Below, piece by piece: positions 34,284 through 43,839 of a stretch of 64,000 nt of DNA. How positions within the stretch are numbered: position 1 is the stretch's first letter; each line of letters opens with the position of its first letter. This DNA is from Granulicella sp. WH15 (GTDB lineage Bacteria > Acidobacteriota > Terriglobia > Terriglobales > Acidobacteriaceae): assembly GCF_009914315.1 (NCBI RefSeq), contig NZ_CP042596.1:1178001-1242000 (forward strand), in the 5' to 3' direction. The notes under the pieces are model-generated. The model did no database searches. It saw only the letters and a list, made by a program, of their open reading frames with translations, and was not told the DNA's origin. Made by a program: the position numbers and the translations under genes.

Positions 34284-35420
34284 CTAAACGCTAGGCAGGG
34301 TAAGCATCAGCTTCATCAGCTCGGCCTGGCGACGCGCCCCGGTCTTGGCGAAGATTCTTTTGCTGTGAAAGCGTACCGTCTCGAGCGCCAGACGGAGGCG
34401 TCCGGCGGCCTCCTGCAGGGTCAGCCCCTCGGCCAGCAGGTCGGCCAGACGAGCCTCGGATGGGGTGAGACCGTACAGGGCGCGCAGAATGGCTGCCTTG
34501 GATGGCGGGCGAAGCGTCGGGTCGCCGATGAAGACCAGCGCGGCCAGCATCGAGCAGCCGGGTAGCAACGACCGATAGGGAACCACCGTCAGTTGCAGGG
34601 GCGCGGCCTGGGAGCGGCGGCGAACCAGCAGCGACGTACTGGCCGGGGAGACGGCGAACTGGCCGTTGATCGCCTCCGCGATTGCAGTCCTGATGCGGGT
34701 GTTCTGCGCCGAGTCCAACAGCGCCAACTGGCGGTTGAGGATGCGGACTCCGTCGTCGGCGAGCACCAGAGCCTCGGCCTTGCCGCTAGTGAAGATGACC
34801 TTGCCATCCTGATCCAAGCCCAGCACTGCGTGGTCGAAGGCGTTGAGCGCGGCCTCGAGGCCCAGGATGCGGGAGTTCGTCTGCATGAGCTGCAGGTGCA
34901 GCGACAGGGCGCGGCGCAGGTGGGGCAGCAGCGTCTGGTAGACGAGGCCCTCGTGCTCCTTGAACGGGCCCTTTGCGTGCGGCCGCTGGCAGGTGATATA
35001 GGCAGCGGGCAGATCGCCCCGGAGCGGCACTTTGATGCCCATGCTGTAGTGCATGTCATAGGGCACGAAGAAGTCATTGTAGAACTCGGTCTTGACCAGG
35101 TCTCGGTCCGGCATGGCGTGGTGAGCATAGCGCACCTCGCCGTCGACGAACATTGCATCGCAGCGCTGCATGAGCGGATTCACCGCGGAGTAGTACCCGG
35201 CGTAGGCATTCCATGCATCGGGGTCGGTCCGGGTCATCGAGAAGAGCTGATCGTCGGGCATCCGGGCGAAGAGCGTGGTGGATTCGCCGTGGATGTTCCG
35301 GGCGATGCCCTCGAGTACGTTGGTCCACAGCTCCGGCTGCTGCACGGCGGCGTAGATGGTCTCGATCAGCTCGAGCAGGTGGTTGGTGCTTCCAAAGGCA
35401 GCTTCGGGATTCTCGAACAT
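34284..35420 (-). CDS. LuxR-type transcriptional regulator with PAS-like sensor region
   Basis: A 378-residue regulator. The C-terminal LuxR/GerE DNA-binding domain is clear: LYGLTPSEARLADLLAEGL, LQEAAGRLRLALETVRFHSK and RIFAKTGARRQAELMKLML. The N-terminal about 190 residues (starting NHLLELIETIYAAVQQPELW) match the sensor part of a family of soil LuxR proteins, and residues about 190-250 (NAFDHAVLGLDQDGKVIFTS) are PAS-like. There is no receiver domain, so control is by ligand or partner. The frame is open to 35576, but the ATG at 35420 begins the conserved region. The stop lies 13 bp from the tRNA end in convergent orientation. Confidence 0.85.
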   Translation of the reverse strand: MFENPEAAFGSTNHLLELIETIYAAVQQPELWTNVLEGIARNIHGESTTLFARMPDDQLFSMTRTDPDAWNAYAGYYSAVNPLMQRCDAMFVDGEVRYAHHAMPDRDLVKTEFYNDFFVPYDMHYSMGIKVPLRGDLPAAYITCQRPHAKGPFKEHEGLVYQTLLPHLRRALSLHLQLMQTNSRILGLEAALNAFDHAVLGLDQDGKVIFTSGKAEALVLADDGVRILNRQLALLDSAQNTRIRTAIAEAINGQFAVSPASTSLLVRRRSQAAPLQLTVVPYRSLLPGCSMLAALVFIGDPTLRPPSKAAILRALYGLTPSEARLADLLAEGLTLQEAAGRLRLALETVRFHSKRIFAKTGARRQAELMKLMLTLPSV

Positions 35421-35728
35421 GAAAAGCTCTCGTGTGTATCCGCAAAAAAAAGCACAGAATTCCCGGTTCCGGAGATGAGGCCGGAGGGAAGAGAAAGTAT
35501 TGATTTGTGGGCCCTTAGCGAGATTTAAGATATCTCTCGGACATAAAACAGGCAAGAACTTTCGGAAAACTCCCATCTGGGAGAGAGGAAAAAGTGGGAC
35601 GGGGATGCGATATTGACAGGATTGCCTGGATTCTGCCTCTTGGCCGCCGCTTCAGCAATATGATCAACCCGGCTGGGCGGATGGATTGCCGCGGATCGCC
35701 CGAGCAGGCGGTACTTTGGCGCGGAGCC
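35421..35728. other. 308-bp intergenic region, LuxR leader
   Basis: Holds the promoter side of the LuxR gene. A perfect 6-bp inverted repeat CTCCCA-TC-TGGGAG occurs at 35570-35583, about 150 bp upstream of its ATG, and could be an operator. A TTGACA at about 35613 on the + strand has no matching -10. No gene, RNA or dispersed repeat is recognised. Confidence 0.4.
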
Positions 35729-37975
35729 TCAGTGAGAGGCCTCCGGCGCGAGCTTGGCGGCCCTGGCCTGTGCGCGCAGCGCCTGCTCCTGCTGGCCGGT
35801 GGCGGCATACAGGGCGGCCAGCACCTTCCAGCGGCTGGCGGCGTCCGGAGTCTCTTGCACGGCTCGTTCCCCTGCCGCGATGGCCGCGGGCCAGTTCGCA
35901 AGCTGGCTGTAGGCGGCTACCTGCACGTCGTCGATGGCGGCTCTTGCCGCAGGGGTGTTCTCCGGCAGCGTGCGCGCTGCGTCCTCCAGAGTTTGTAGCG
36001 CGGCGTTCACCTCACCGCCGAGCACCTCCGCTTTGGCCAGCGATAGCTCGACCGTAACGACGGGGCGGGCAGAGAGCCGCAACGTCTGCTGGAAGGCGTG
36101 GGTCGCCTCCGTATAGCGGCCCTGGCGGGCGTAGAGCAGGCCAAGCTGATTCCACGCGGCATCGGACTCGTGCAGCTTTAACGAGCTGCGGAAGGTGTTT
36201 TCCGCGTCGCCGAACTCATTGCGTGCGGTCTGCAACTGGCCGTGCAGCAGCAGCAGCGAGCGGTCATCCTGAGAGATCTGCCATGCGCTTCCCAGTGCTC
36301 GCTGTGCGTCCTCATTCCGGCCCAGCAGAAAGTAGAGCACGGCGGCGTTAGCGAGCCGCTGGTAATGCTCCATGAGTGTGCGGCGGTTCTCTGGGGGAAG
36401 GGTAGTGGAGACAAGCTGCACACGCTGGCAATCGACCTTGGGCATAGCCTGCGGCAGCGCGTCGTTGCGTACGAAGACGATGGCTGTCGGATCAAAGTAG
36501 ACGGGCGACCACTGGCGGCTTGCGCAGTCGTTGCTAAGAGGGATCGCCTCGACTCCCCAGAAGCGCGAGAGCGGCAGGATCACCGTGCGGATGTGGTATC
36601 GCTCCGCCGCACGGCTCCACTCGGAGGAGTCGAGCGGCAGGCTGCTGAGCCGCATCTGCTCGGAGACGATGCGGTCGCCGAAGGGAAGATAGCGGCCGTC
36701 GGCGAAATCGCGATAGTGCGGGCCGAGCCTCCAGGTGAGATAGCTGCTCAGGTTGAAGGTGGAGAATAGCTCCGTCGGGAGATGGTGGGCCTCGATAAAG
36801 GCTGCGGCGTCTTGTGGGAGCCACCACGAGGCTCCTGCGCCGAAGAGGGTGATCTGATCCTCGCGCAGGGAGGTGCGGTCGGCGACGATGTCATCGCAGC
36901 GCCAAGCCACAAAGATTATCGCCAGAGCTACTGTTACCCAACTGAAGATCGGTCGCCATGTGGAACCGGTCGGTAGCTGTAAATCTCGAAATGCCTCGCC
37001 TGCGATGAGGCACGCAATCGGTAAGAAGATTCCCTGTGTGCGAGCAGATAAGAGACATGCGATGAAGGCGAAGGCCAGGAAGAGGGCGAGTCCGAATCGC
37101 TTTTTGTAAAGTAGCAGAGCTATTGCGACGACGGAGGCGGCAAGCATCCACCAGATGGCGCTGATTGGCGAGAGCAGTTGCAGCCCGTGCCAGGAGAACT
37201 CGCGGTACAGCGGCGTCAGCTCCACGATGACGCTGGACTGCAACGTCGAGACCCGCTCCTGTGCTGCGATGGCGCTGTAGATGCGCGGTCCCCACGGGTT
37301 GAGCAGCGTGCAGATAACGCTGGCGATGATCCACGGAGCAGCGGCTCTGAGCTGGCGGCGAGCCTTGTCGCGCTTGGATGCCTGCATGAGGTCGATAGCT
37401 TCGGCAGCGAGATAGCCCAGCATCAACCCCAGCCCGGCGATGAAGCCGGTGTGCAGGTTGATCCATAGGGCCATTAACAGAGGCAGCAGCCATAGCCTGC
37501 GACTGTTGCCCTCGAGGTAATACGACAGGAGCAGGCGCGTGTACGCCGCCGCGAGAACAATCGTGAAGAGTCCCGAACGCGGGATCATCTGTCCGGCGAG
37601 CGAGGGGACAGCGATCAGCAGCAGGAGCAAGACCGCTGGCTTGCTACGCACAGCTACGATGGCGAGCGTGGCCAGTACAGCCAGCGCGCAGAGCCACGAG
37701 ATGGCTGCGTAGCCGCCGATTGCTAACAGGTTCCGGAAGACGATGCCCGCAAGCGGAGGGTAAACCCACGGCGCACCGGGCACAGTGTACGAGAGTGCAT
37801 CGACCGAGGACCACGGGTTGCGAGCGTCGGCCATCTGCCAGCCCAGGTCGAAGTCGGCCACGGTGCGAAGTCCGTCGATGGCTCCGTAGACCAGCACGAG
37901 GACCAGCAGTGCGAAACGGATTGCCGGTCTTGATGTTGCTGCTGGTGTAGGTGCGGAGAAAGCTCGCGATGCCAT
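35729..37975 (-). CDS. polytopic membrane protein with C-terminal TPR repeats
   Basis: A 748-residue protein. The first about 370 residues contain roughly ten hydrophobic segments separated by short loops (for example RFALLVLVLVYGAIDG, ALWINLHTGFIAGLGLMLGY). A soluble central region (about 375-520) includes FADGRYLPFGDRIVSE. The C-terminal about 220 residues are tetratricopeptide repeats (AAWNQLGLLYARQGRYTEAT, SRWKVLAALYAATGQQEQAL). The layout resembles glycosyltransferase-C-like or O-antigen-ligase-like membrane proteins with periplasmic TPRs, but no catalytic motif can be assigned. It lies 40 bp after the M14 peptidase gene on the same strand. Confidence 0.75.
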   Translation of the reverse strand: MASRAFSAPTPAATSRPAIRFALLVLVLVYGAIDGLRTVADFDLGWQMADARNPWSSVDALSYTVPGAPWVYPPLAGIVFRNLLAIGGYAAISWLCALAVLATLAIVAVRSKPAVLLLLLIAVPSLAGQMIPRSGLFTIVLAAAYTRLLLSYYLEGNSRRLWLLPLLMALWINLHTGFIAGLGLMLGYLAAEAIDLMQASKRDKARRQLRAAAPWIIASVICTLLNPWGPRIYSAIAAQERVSTLQSSVIVELTPLYREFSWHGLQLLSPISAIWWMLAASVVAIALLLYKKRFGLALFLAFAFIACLLSARTQGIFLPIACLIAGEAFRDLQLPTGSTWRPIFSWVTVALAIIFVAWRCDDIVADRTSLREDQITLFGAGASWWLPQDAAAFIEAHHLPTELFSTFNLSSYLTWRLGPHYRDFADGRYLPFGDRIVSEQMRLSSLPLDSSEWSRAAERYHIRTVILPLSRFWGVEAIPLSNDCASRQWSPVYFDPTAIVFVRNDALPQAMPKVDCQRVQLVSTTLPPENRRTLMEHYQRLANAAVLYFLLGRNEDAQRALGSAWQISQDDRSLLLLHGQLQTARNEFGDAENTFRSSLKLHESDAAWNQLGLLYARQGRYTEATHAFQQTLRLSARPVVTVELSLAKAEVLGGEVNAALQTLEDAARTLPENTPAARAAIDDVQVAAYSQLANWPAAIAAGERAVQETPDAASRWKVLAALYAATGQQEQALRAQARAAKLAPEASH

Positions 37976-38015
37976 GTTTTCAGCATGACATCGCGAGCTT
38001 GAATATTCCAGGCAG

Positions 38016-40700
38016 CTACTGGGCCGTATGGGGAGCAGACTCCGCCGACCAGTACAACGCGTTGAAGAGCAAGGGGAAGGTGGCGTGAGTCTGGGCGCGG
38101 TGCTGCGGGCGAATCCCGAAGAGGACGACCTTGCCGGGACTCATGTCGATGGCCACCACGGCAGCCTTGCCCAGTTGTAGCTCCTCTCCGCGCAGCCAGC
38201 CCGAGGCCATCGCGCTCACGTTCGGATAGCGCGCCACGATGTCCACCTTCTGGGTCGAGAAGCCGTCGGAGACCTGGAAGAACGGCGAGTTGATGTAGAA
38301 GCCATACGTCGCCTCGGCCACGCCGTAGCCCACCGGATGCGCCGTATCCACCTGTAGATTGACGATGGTGCCTGGCGCGAAGTGCTGCGAGTTGGGCAGC
38401 GTTGCCTTCAGGTCTTTGACGGGCAGGGGCAGCTTGTCGATCAGCAGCCCGCAGGCATCGCCCAGCGCCACCAGCGTGCCGCCGTCGTGGACGAAATCCT
38501 CCAGCGCCTTCCAGCCCTCTTCGCCGATGCCGCCCTGGTACTCCGTTGGCACCGTCTTGCCGCTGCGGCCCTCGAGGATATCTCGGGTCCGGGCATCGGG
38601 CAGGATGATGGCGTCGAAGCGGTCGTGCAGCTTGCCCGCCTTCACGTCGGTGTTGTGCAGCGTGGTGTAGGGAAACTCGTAGTGCTCGAGCACCCAGCGC
38701 GTCCAGCCCTCGTCCATGTTCTGCGTCCACGATTGGTAGAGGCCCACGCGTGGCTTGCGAACTTCCGTGCCCGCATCGAGCGTCGGGGAGGTCTTCGCCG
38801 TGCTCACGTCATAGCCATCGGCCGCTTTTTTCCACGCATCGGCGGTCGCGTTGGTCTCGGCGAAGACGGCATCGCCGCCGTGTGCCTTGGCGAAGCTGAC
38901 CTTGGCTCCATCCTTCAGCAGGCGGTTGACCACGACTGAGCTGGAGGCTCCGTTGTAGGGGAATGCCCAGCCTGACTTGGTCTTCTCCGCGCTCAGCATG
39001 GGCTTCGGCGTCGCCGTTACCTTTTCGAGCTGAAGATCCTTGGCTAGAGGCGTCTTTGCATACACGGTCTGCACGCCGAACTGCATCCCCAGTGACCACG
39101 CGGCCACGTCGTAAGGAGCCTCCGCCAGCGCACCGGGAGCGCGGCGCACCTCGGGGTAGTACTGCTTCTCCAGCAGGTCCTTCACGTAGCGCCCGAAGAC
39201 CTGGTTGAATGGCACCACAAAGGTTCCGGCGGCGTAGTGTTTGCCGTCCTGATCGAAGGCGCTGGGCGCGCGGTAGACATCGACGCCGCCGATCATCAGC
39301 TTGTCGATCAGTTCGATGGACTCGTTGCCGTCGTGCTGTTCGGAGACGGGGATCAGCGCGGCGTAGTTCTTGTCTTTGCCCTCGCCGATGTCGCCCTTCG
39401 CGCCCATCTCGATGGTGCGTTTATTAATGCCGTAGATCTGGCTCAGCAGCTTCAGGCGGCTGTCGGCGGCGGCGTCGAGCAGCCCCAGCGTGGCGGTCAT
39501 CTCGTAGTCGACGATGTCGCCGAGACGCCACGTTCCGCCCAGCCACGGACGCGCGTAGTCCATGCGCGAGGTGAGATCGCGCGGCGGCGGAAGCGGGTCT
39601 TCCGGAGTGCCCAGGGCGCGCACCTGCTCGCGTACGCCCTCCGAAGATCGGCCTCCCGAAGAGGAGACCGACGCCTCACCCGGCCGCAGCGGATTGGCCT
39701 TGCGCTGCGTGATCGGCGAGGCGACGCGTGCGCTGGCTACCTCGGTCAACAGGCCCACCTGGTTGTGCCACCACCCTGTCCACGCCATCGCGCCGGGCCA
39801 GAAGTTCGTGTAGGTCGAGTTGTAGCTGATGCCGATCTTGCCTTCGGCTTCGAGGCTGGCGGCCTGCTGCTGGCCGTAGATCGTCGTCAGCCGGTAGATG
39901 AGCGGATCGACGTTGGGGTTGATGGGATCGGTGGCGGGCATGGTGAAGATGCGCGAGCCCTCGCTGCCTTGCTGGTGCTCGTCCAGCCAGATGGAGGGGT
40001 ACCAGTCGTGCCAGAGGATCTGGGCGGCCATGCGGCTCTCTTTTTGCGAGAAGAGATACTCGTCGCGGTTGTCGTCGTGGCCCACGTAGGGGTGCCAGAG
40101 GTAGGGCAGGTTGCTGCCCTCGTACTGCGTGCCCAGGTATTTGTTGTACCAGTCGGTCACCATGATCTGGCCGTCGGGATTGAGCGATGGCACCAGCAGC
40201 AGGATGTCGTTGTCGAGGATCTTCTGCACCCGCTCGGAGTTTTCGGTCGCCAACTTGTAGACCAGATCGACCGACTCCTGCGAGGAGCCGATCTCGGCGG
40301 AGTGGATGTTGTTGGTGATGAGCACGACCGACTTGCCGGTCTTGAGGATTGTGTCGCGCTCGGCGTCGGTGGGCGCTCCGCCCTGGAAGTAGAGCTTCTT
40401 CTCGAGCGATTTGTAGTGATCGAGGTTCTTGATGGTGTCGGCTGAGGCGACTTCAACCATGATGAAGGGATTGCCCAGTGTGGTCGGCCCGATGGTGACC
40501 ACACGCACGCGGTCGGAGACGCTGGCTACCTTCTGGAAGTACTCGACGATCTTGTCGTAGCGGGCGAGCTTGGTGTCGGTTCCCATCTTGAAGCCGAAGA
40601 ACTGTTCGGGCGTGGGAACCTGGGCCTGAGCAACCGACGATGCCAGGGCAGACAGCAAAAAGGCAAGGGGAAGGACACGAACTCCTCGGCAGATCTTCAT
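38016..40700 (-). CDS. secreted M14 family zinc carboxypeptidase-like protein
   Basis: An 894-residue exported metallopeptidase. Signal peptide LPLAFLLSALASSVAQAQ; M14 catalytic domain about 40-350 with zinc ligands in NNIHSAEIGSS (His-x-x-Glu, near residue 127) and a candidate third ligand in SIWLDEHQQGSEG (near 240). NPDGQ and RDEYLFSQKESRMA further match the family. The C-terminal half (about 550-894) looks like a class I glutamine-amidotransferase-like or beta-sandwich domain (FVHDGGTLVALGDACGLLID). Such two-part M14 proteins are common in Acidobacteriota and Bacteroidota. The ATG at 40700 with GAGG 6 nt upstream is preferred to GTG 40712. Confidence 0.88.
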   Translation of the reverse strand: MKICRGVRVLPLAFLLSALASSVAQAQVPTPEQFFGFKMGTDTKLARYDKIVEYFQKVASVSDRVRVVTIGPTTLGNPFIMVEVASADTIKNLDHYKSLEKKLYFQGGAPTDAERDTILKTGKSVVLITNNIHSAEIGSSQESVDLVYKLATENSERVQKILDNDILLLVPSLNPDGQIMVTDWYNKYLGTQYEGSNLPYLWHPYVGHDDNRDEYLFSQKESRMAAQILWHDWYPSIWLDEHQQGSEGSRIFTMPATDPINPNVDPLIYRLTTIYGQQQAASLEAEGKIGISYNSTYTNFWPGAMAWTGWWHNQVGLLTEVASARVASPITQRKANPLRPGEASVSSSGGRSSEGVREQVRALGTPEDPLPPPRDLTSRMDYARPWLGGTWRLGDIVDYEMTATLGLLDAAADSRLKLLSQIYGINKRTIEMGAKGDIGEGKDKNYAALIPVSEQHDGNESIELIDKLMIGGVDVYRAPSAFDQDGKHYAAGTFVVPFNQVFGRYVKDLLEKQYYPEVRRAPGALAEAPYDVAAWSLGMQFGVQTVYAKTPLAKDLQLEKVTATPKPMLSAEKTKSGWAFPYNGASSSVVVNRLLKDGAKVSFAKAHGGDAVFAETNATADAWKKAADGYDVSTAKTSPTLDAGTEVRKPRVGLYQSWTQNMDEGWTRWVLEHYEFPYTTLHNTDVKAGKLHDRFDAIILPDARTRDILEGRSGKTVPTEYQGGIGEEGWKALEDFVHDGGTLVALGDACGLLIDKLPLPVKDLKATLPNSQHFAPGTIVNLQVDTAHPVGYGVAEATYGFYINSPFFQVSDGFSTQKVDIVARYPNVSAMASGWLRGEELQLGKAAVVAIDMSPGKVVLFGIRPQHRAQTHATFPLLFNALYWSAESAPHTAQ

Positions 40701-40818
40701 AAGACGCCTCACTGGATAGTTCCGGGAATGGAGATCATCATATCGTGGAGTCCCTCATACTCGCAGCATGAAGTCTTCTATTCCGCGGGGAATATTCCAT
40801 AAGGAATAAAATAAGAGC

Positions 40819-40833
40819 AGGAGAAATCTCATC
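40819..40833 (+). promoter_or_regulatory. ribosome site and putative ATC start of mqnC
   Basis: AGGAG at 40819-40823 is separated by 7 nt from ATC at 40831. Translation from here reads IVTLSELRRKVASCERISAD before joining the accepted frame. An in-frame stop (TAA) lies at 40807 and there is no ATG, GTG or TTG between it and 40897. Confidence 0.6.
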
Positions 40834-41907
40834 GTCACTCTCAGCGAACTCAGACGCAAGGTTGCAAGCTGCGAACGCATCTCGGCCGACGAGGCGTTGT
40901 GGCTGTGGAAGAACGGCAGCGATGCCGAGTTGCGCGAGCTGGCTACTCAGGTCCGTGCCCGCTTCCACGAGCCTTCGGCTTGTACCTATCTGGTCATGCG
41001 CATCGTCAACTACACCAACGTCTGCGTGGCCCAGTGCGACTACTGCGCCTTCTACCGCTTACCCGGTCAGGAGGGCGGCTACGTCCTGAGCCAGGAGCAG
41101 GTCTTCGCCAAGCTGGACGAGCTGCTCACCCTCGGCGGCGATCTGGCGGCTTTCAATGGAGGCTTCAACCCGCATCTTCCGCTCGCGTACTACTGCGACC
41201 TCTTCGCCTCCATCCGCGCCCGCTACGGCGATCAGTTGGAGTTCTACGCGCTCACCATCGCCGAGTTCATGTACCTCGCCGACCACGCCAAGCTCAGCTA
41301 TGCCGAGGCGGCGGAGCGGTTCCAGCAGGCGGGCGTGCGCTGGATCACGGGCGGCGGTTCCGAGATTCTGACCGAGGACTTCCGGCGGCGGCACAGCAAG
41401 TTCAAGTACACCGTGGCACAGTACTTCGAGGCCCAGGCGGCTATCGTGGCGGCAGGGCTGAAGACCACGACCACCATGGTCATCGGCTTCGACGAGACGA
41501 TCGAGGAGCGCATCGAGCATCTGGAACGAACGCGGCAGTTTCAGGACCAGACCGGCGGCTTGGCCAGCTTCCTCTGTTGGACTTACAAGCCCTACTTCAC
41601 CCAGATCGGCGGCATCGAGATCTCGACCGGCGAGTACCTGCGCCACCTCGCGCTGAGCCGTATCTTCCTGGACAACGTGCCCCGAATCCGGACCTCGGTG
41701 CTGACCCAGAACGAGCGGGCGCTCGAAGGACTGCTCTACGGCGCGGACGACTTCGACCTGCCGATTGAGGATGAAGTGACCCAGAAGGCGGGTGCGACGA
41801 TCAGCCTGAACTTCGAGCGCATCCTCAGCGTGGCGCGTGAACTCGGTTTCGAGCCGACCTACCGGCATATTCCGGAGCCACAGCTTGCTGTTGAAAGCGC
41901 CGTTTAG
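40831..41907 (+). CDS. mqnC: cyclic dehypoxanthine futalosine synthase (radical SAM)
   Basis: A 358-residue radical SAM enzyme cyclising dehypoxanthine futalosine in the menaquinone futalosine pathway, downstream of MqnE. The [4Fe-4S] motif CVAQCDYC has Cys65, Cys69 and Cys72. LGGDLAAFNGGFNPHLPL, EFYALTIAEFMYLADHAKL, VRWITGGGSEILTEDFR and WTYKPYFTQIGG are characteristic of MqnC. The first normal start codon is TTG at 40897, but the 22 codons before it read as the usual MqnC N-terminus and are preceded by a well-placed AGGAG, so I place the start at the ATC codon 40831. The 3' end overlaps the convergent kinase gene by 4 bp. Confidence 0.9.
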   Translation: MVTLSELRRKVASCERISADEALWLWKNGSDAELRELATQVRARFHEPSACTYLVMRIVNYTNVCVAQCDYCAFYRLPGQEGGYVLSQEQVFAKLDELLTLGGDLAAFNGGFNPHLPLAYYCDLFASIRARYGDQLEFYALTIAEFMYLADHAKLSYAEAAERFQQAGVRWITGGGSEILTEDFRRRHSKFKYTVAQYFEAQAAIVAAGLKTTTTMVIGFDETIEERIEHLERTRQFQDQTGGLASFLCWTYKPYFTQIGGIEISTGEYLRHLALSRIFLDNVPRIRTSVLTQNERALEGLLYGADDFDLPIEDEVTQKAGATISLNFERILSVARELGFEPTYRHIPEPQLAVESAV

Positions 41908-43424
41908 CCGATCGGCTCCGCTGCCTCAGGCACGCCCATCCCAATCGGAATGAACAGCCGGAAGACGGTCCCCCCGGTTGCCTCCGGCGTGCTCCTGCGG
42001 CTTTTGAGGCGCAGAAAACCCTTGTGGCGATCCACAATCTCGCGCGACACCCACAACCCCAGGCCGGTGCCGGTGATGCCTTTGGTGGAGAAGAACGGCT
42101 CGAAGATGCGGCTGCGGGTGGCGGCATCCATGCCGGTGCCGGTGTCGGCGATGGTGATGCCCACGCCTTCGCGGCCCGAGATCCAGTCTCGCGTGTAGGA
42201 GGTACGGATGATGATCTTGCCGCCTCCGTTCAGCGCGTCGATGGCGTTGCTGATGAGGTTGACCACTACCTGCCGGATCTCGCCGTCGTAGGCCTCGACC
42301 TCGGGGATCTTGCGCTGCTCCCACACCACCTGAATCTGGTGCTGCCGCATCCGCAGGTCCAGGACGACGAGCACGCTCTCGATCAGCTCGTTGACGTCGG
42401 TGAAGACCGGCCAGGTCGATCCCCGATAGAACTTCAGGGTCTGAACGGTGATCTGCGCCACACGGTTCAGCTCCTTCTGCGATAGCTCCAGATAGCTGCG
42501 CGCCTCGGGTTCCAGGTTGCTCTGCGCCAGCAGGTACAGGCAGTTCGTGATGGCTTCGAGAGGGTTATTGATCTCGTGCGCGATGGAGGCTGCGAGCCGC
42601 CCCGCGACGGCCAGTTTTTCGGTCCGGCGCAGGACCTCCTCACTCTTTTTTTGCAGCGTCAGGTCGGCGATGAAGGCCGCGGCCAGCCTGTCCTCGGCGC
42701 GTGTCTCCGGGTTCAGGACCGCGGCTCCGACCAGCACCTCCATCGTGCGCCCGTCGCTGGTGACGCAGATCTGTTCGGATGGCTCGGCGGAGATGGCGGG
42801 CTCGATCAGCGGGATGAGCTGGGGCAGCAGGGAGGCGACGCGGATGGTCCCTGAGGCCAACTGCCCGGCGGAGTAGCCGAGCAGCCGTTCGATGGCGGCG
42901 TTGGCATAGGTGACGTTGCCCGCGGCGTCGGTGATGAGCAGACCCAGCGGCATGGCCTCGACCAGACGGTGGAAGCGGGACTCGCTGGCCGTGAGGGCCA
43001 GCTCGGCGGCGCGGCGGTGTCCGCGTGCGGAGGCCTCCTTCAACTCGCGCTCGATGGCCGGGACCAGACGGGTCAGGTTCTGCTTGGTCACGTAGTCATG
43101 AGCGCCCGCCCGCATGGATGCGACGGCTGTCTCTTCTGAGACCGCGCCCGACATCATGATGAAGGGAAGATCGCGCCCCGAGGACTTGAGCAGTTGGAGA
43201 CCGGCGGGGCCGCTGAAGGTGGGCAGGTTGTAGTCCGCCAGCACGACGTCGATGGCGTGCGAGTCGTTGAGCGCCGCGATCATCTCGGCCTCGGTCTCCA
43301 CCCGCATGATGCGGGGTAAGAATCCGTTCCGCCGCAGATGGCGCTCCAGCAGGAGAGCGTCGTCGGCATTGTCCTCGATGAGGAGTACCTCGAGAGGTTG
43401 GGGGGCTACGCCTTGGGTGGGCAT
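41904..43424 (-). CDS. receiver-PAS-histidine kinase hybrid
   Basis: A 506-residue signalling protein: an N-terminal receiver domain (LEVLLIEDNADDALLLERHL, phospho-acceptor Asp in VVLADYNLPTFSG, Lys in DYVTKQ), a PAS domain about 150-265 (LVEAMPLGLLITDAAGNVTY), then a histidine kinase with phospho-His in LAASIAHEINNPLEAITNCL and an ATPase domain (VVNLISNAIDALNGGG, IADTGTGMDAATRSRIF, TGTGLGLWVSREIV). No membrane segment. It overlaps the end of the preceding response-regulator gene by 19 bp, and the three genes (43840-45270, this pair) form one operon. Confidence 0.92.
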   Translation of the reverse strand: MPTQGVAPQPLEVLLIEDNADDALLLERHLRRNGFLPRIMRVETEAEMIAALNDSHAIDVVLADYNLPTFSGPAGLQLLKSSGRDLPFIMMSGAVSEETAVASMRAGAHDYVTKQNLTRLVPAIERELKEASARGHRRAAELALTASESRFHRLVEAMPLGLLITDAAGNVTYANAAIERLLGYSAGQLASGTIRVASLLPQLIPLIEPAISAEPSEQICVTSDGRTMEVLVGAAVLNPETRAEDRLAAAFIADLTLQKKSEEVLRRTEKLAVAGRLAASIAHEINNPLEAITNCLYLLAQSNLEPEARSYLELSQKELNRVAQITVQTLKFYRGSTWPVFTDVNELIESVLVVLDLRMRQHQIQVVWEQRKIPEVEAYDGEIRQVVVNLISNAIDALNGGGKIIIRTSYTRDWISGREGVGITIADTGTGMDAATRSRIFEPFFSTKGITGTGLGLWVSREIVDRHKGFLRLKSRRSTPEATGGTVFRLFIPIGMGVPEAAEPIG

Positions 43425-43834
43425 TCGTTCAACAGGAGCCAGTACATTCCAAGTTGTCGAGTGGCCTCGGCGAAGTCGTTGAAGTTGACGGGTTTGCGGA
43501 TGTAGCTGTTGACCCCCATCTTGTAGCTGGCGACCAGGTCGCGCTCCTCGTCGGACGAGGTCAGAATGACGACCGGCAGCATCAGGGTGCGCTCATCGCT
43601 GCGGATGCGCCGCAACACCTCAAGTCCGTCGACCTTGGGCAGCTTCAGGTCGAGCAGGATCACCTGGGGTTGCATGGGCTCCGGCCCGAAGAGGATATCG
43701 AGCGCTTCTTCCCCGTCGTGGGCTACCTTCACCTCGTTGGCGATGCTTGATTTTTTAAGGGCACGGATGGTGAGAAGCTCATGATCGGGATCGTCTTCGA
43801 CCAGCAAAATCAGCTTGGTGGGATCAGGAGCCAT
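43406..43834 (-). CDS. single-domain response regulator (Rcp1-like)
   Basis: A 142-residue stand-alone receiver. The acidic pair is in LILLVEDDPDHELLTIRALK, the phospho-acceptor Asp in PQVILLDLKLPKVDGLEVL, the Thr in VVILTSSDEERD and the Lys in NSYIRKPVNFNDF. The NDHE-like insertion and absence of an output domain resemble Rcp1-type regulators that partner phytochrome-like kinases. The ATG at 43834 is preferred to 43894, which lies inside the preceding kinase gene. It starts only 5 bp after that kinase's stop and so is its probable partner. Confidence 0.92.
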   Translation of the reverse strand: MAPDPTKLILLVEDDPDHELLTIRALKKSSIANEVKVAHDGEEALDILFGPEPMQPQVILLDLKLPKVDGLEVLRRIRSDERTLMLPVVILTSSDEERDLVASYKMGVNSYIRKPVNFNDFAEATRQLGMYWLLLNECPPKA

Positions 43835-43839
43835 GGGAG

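Noticed and set aside
35594..35998. 134-codon plus-strand ORF before the membrane/TPR gene
   Set aside because: Mostly overlaps the real minus-strand gene, has no ribosome site and no recognisable domain.
39237..40445. 402-codon plus-strand frame opposite the M14 peptidase
   Set aside because: Shadow frame; zinc-ligand motifs on the minus strand show which frame is real.
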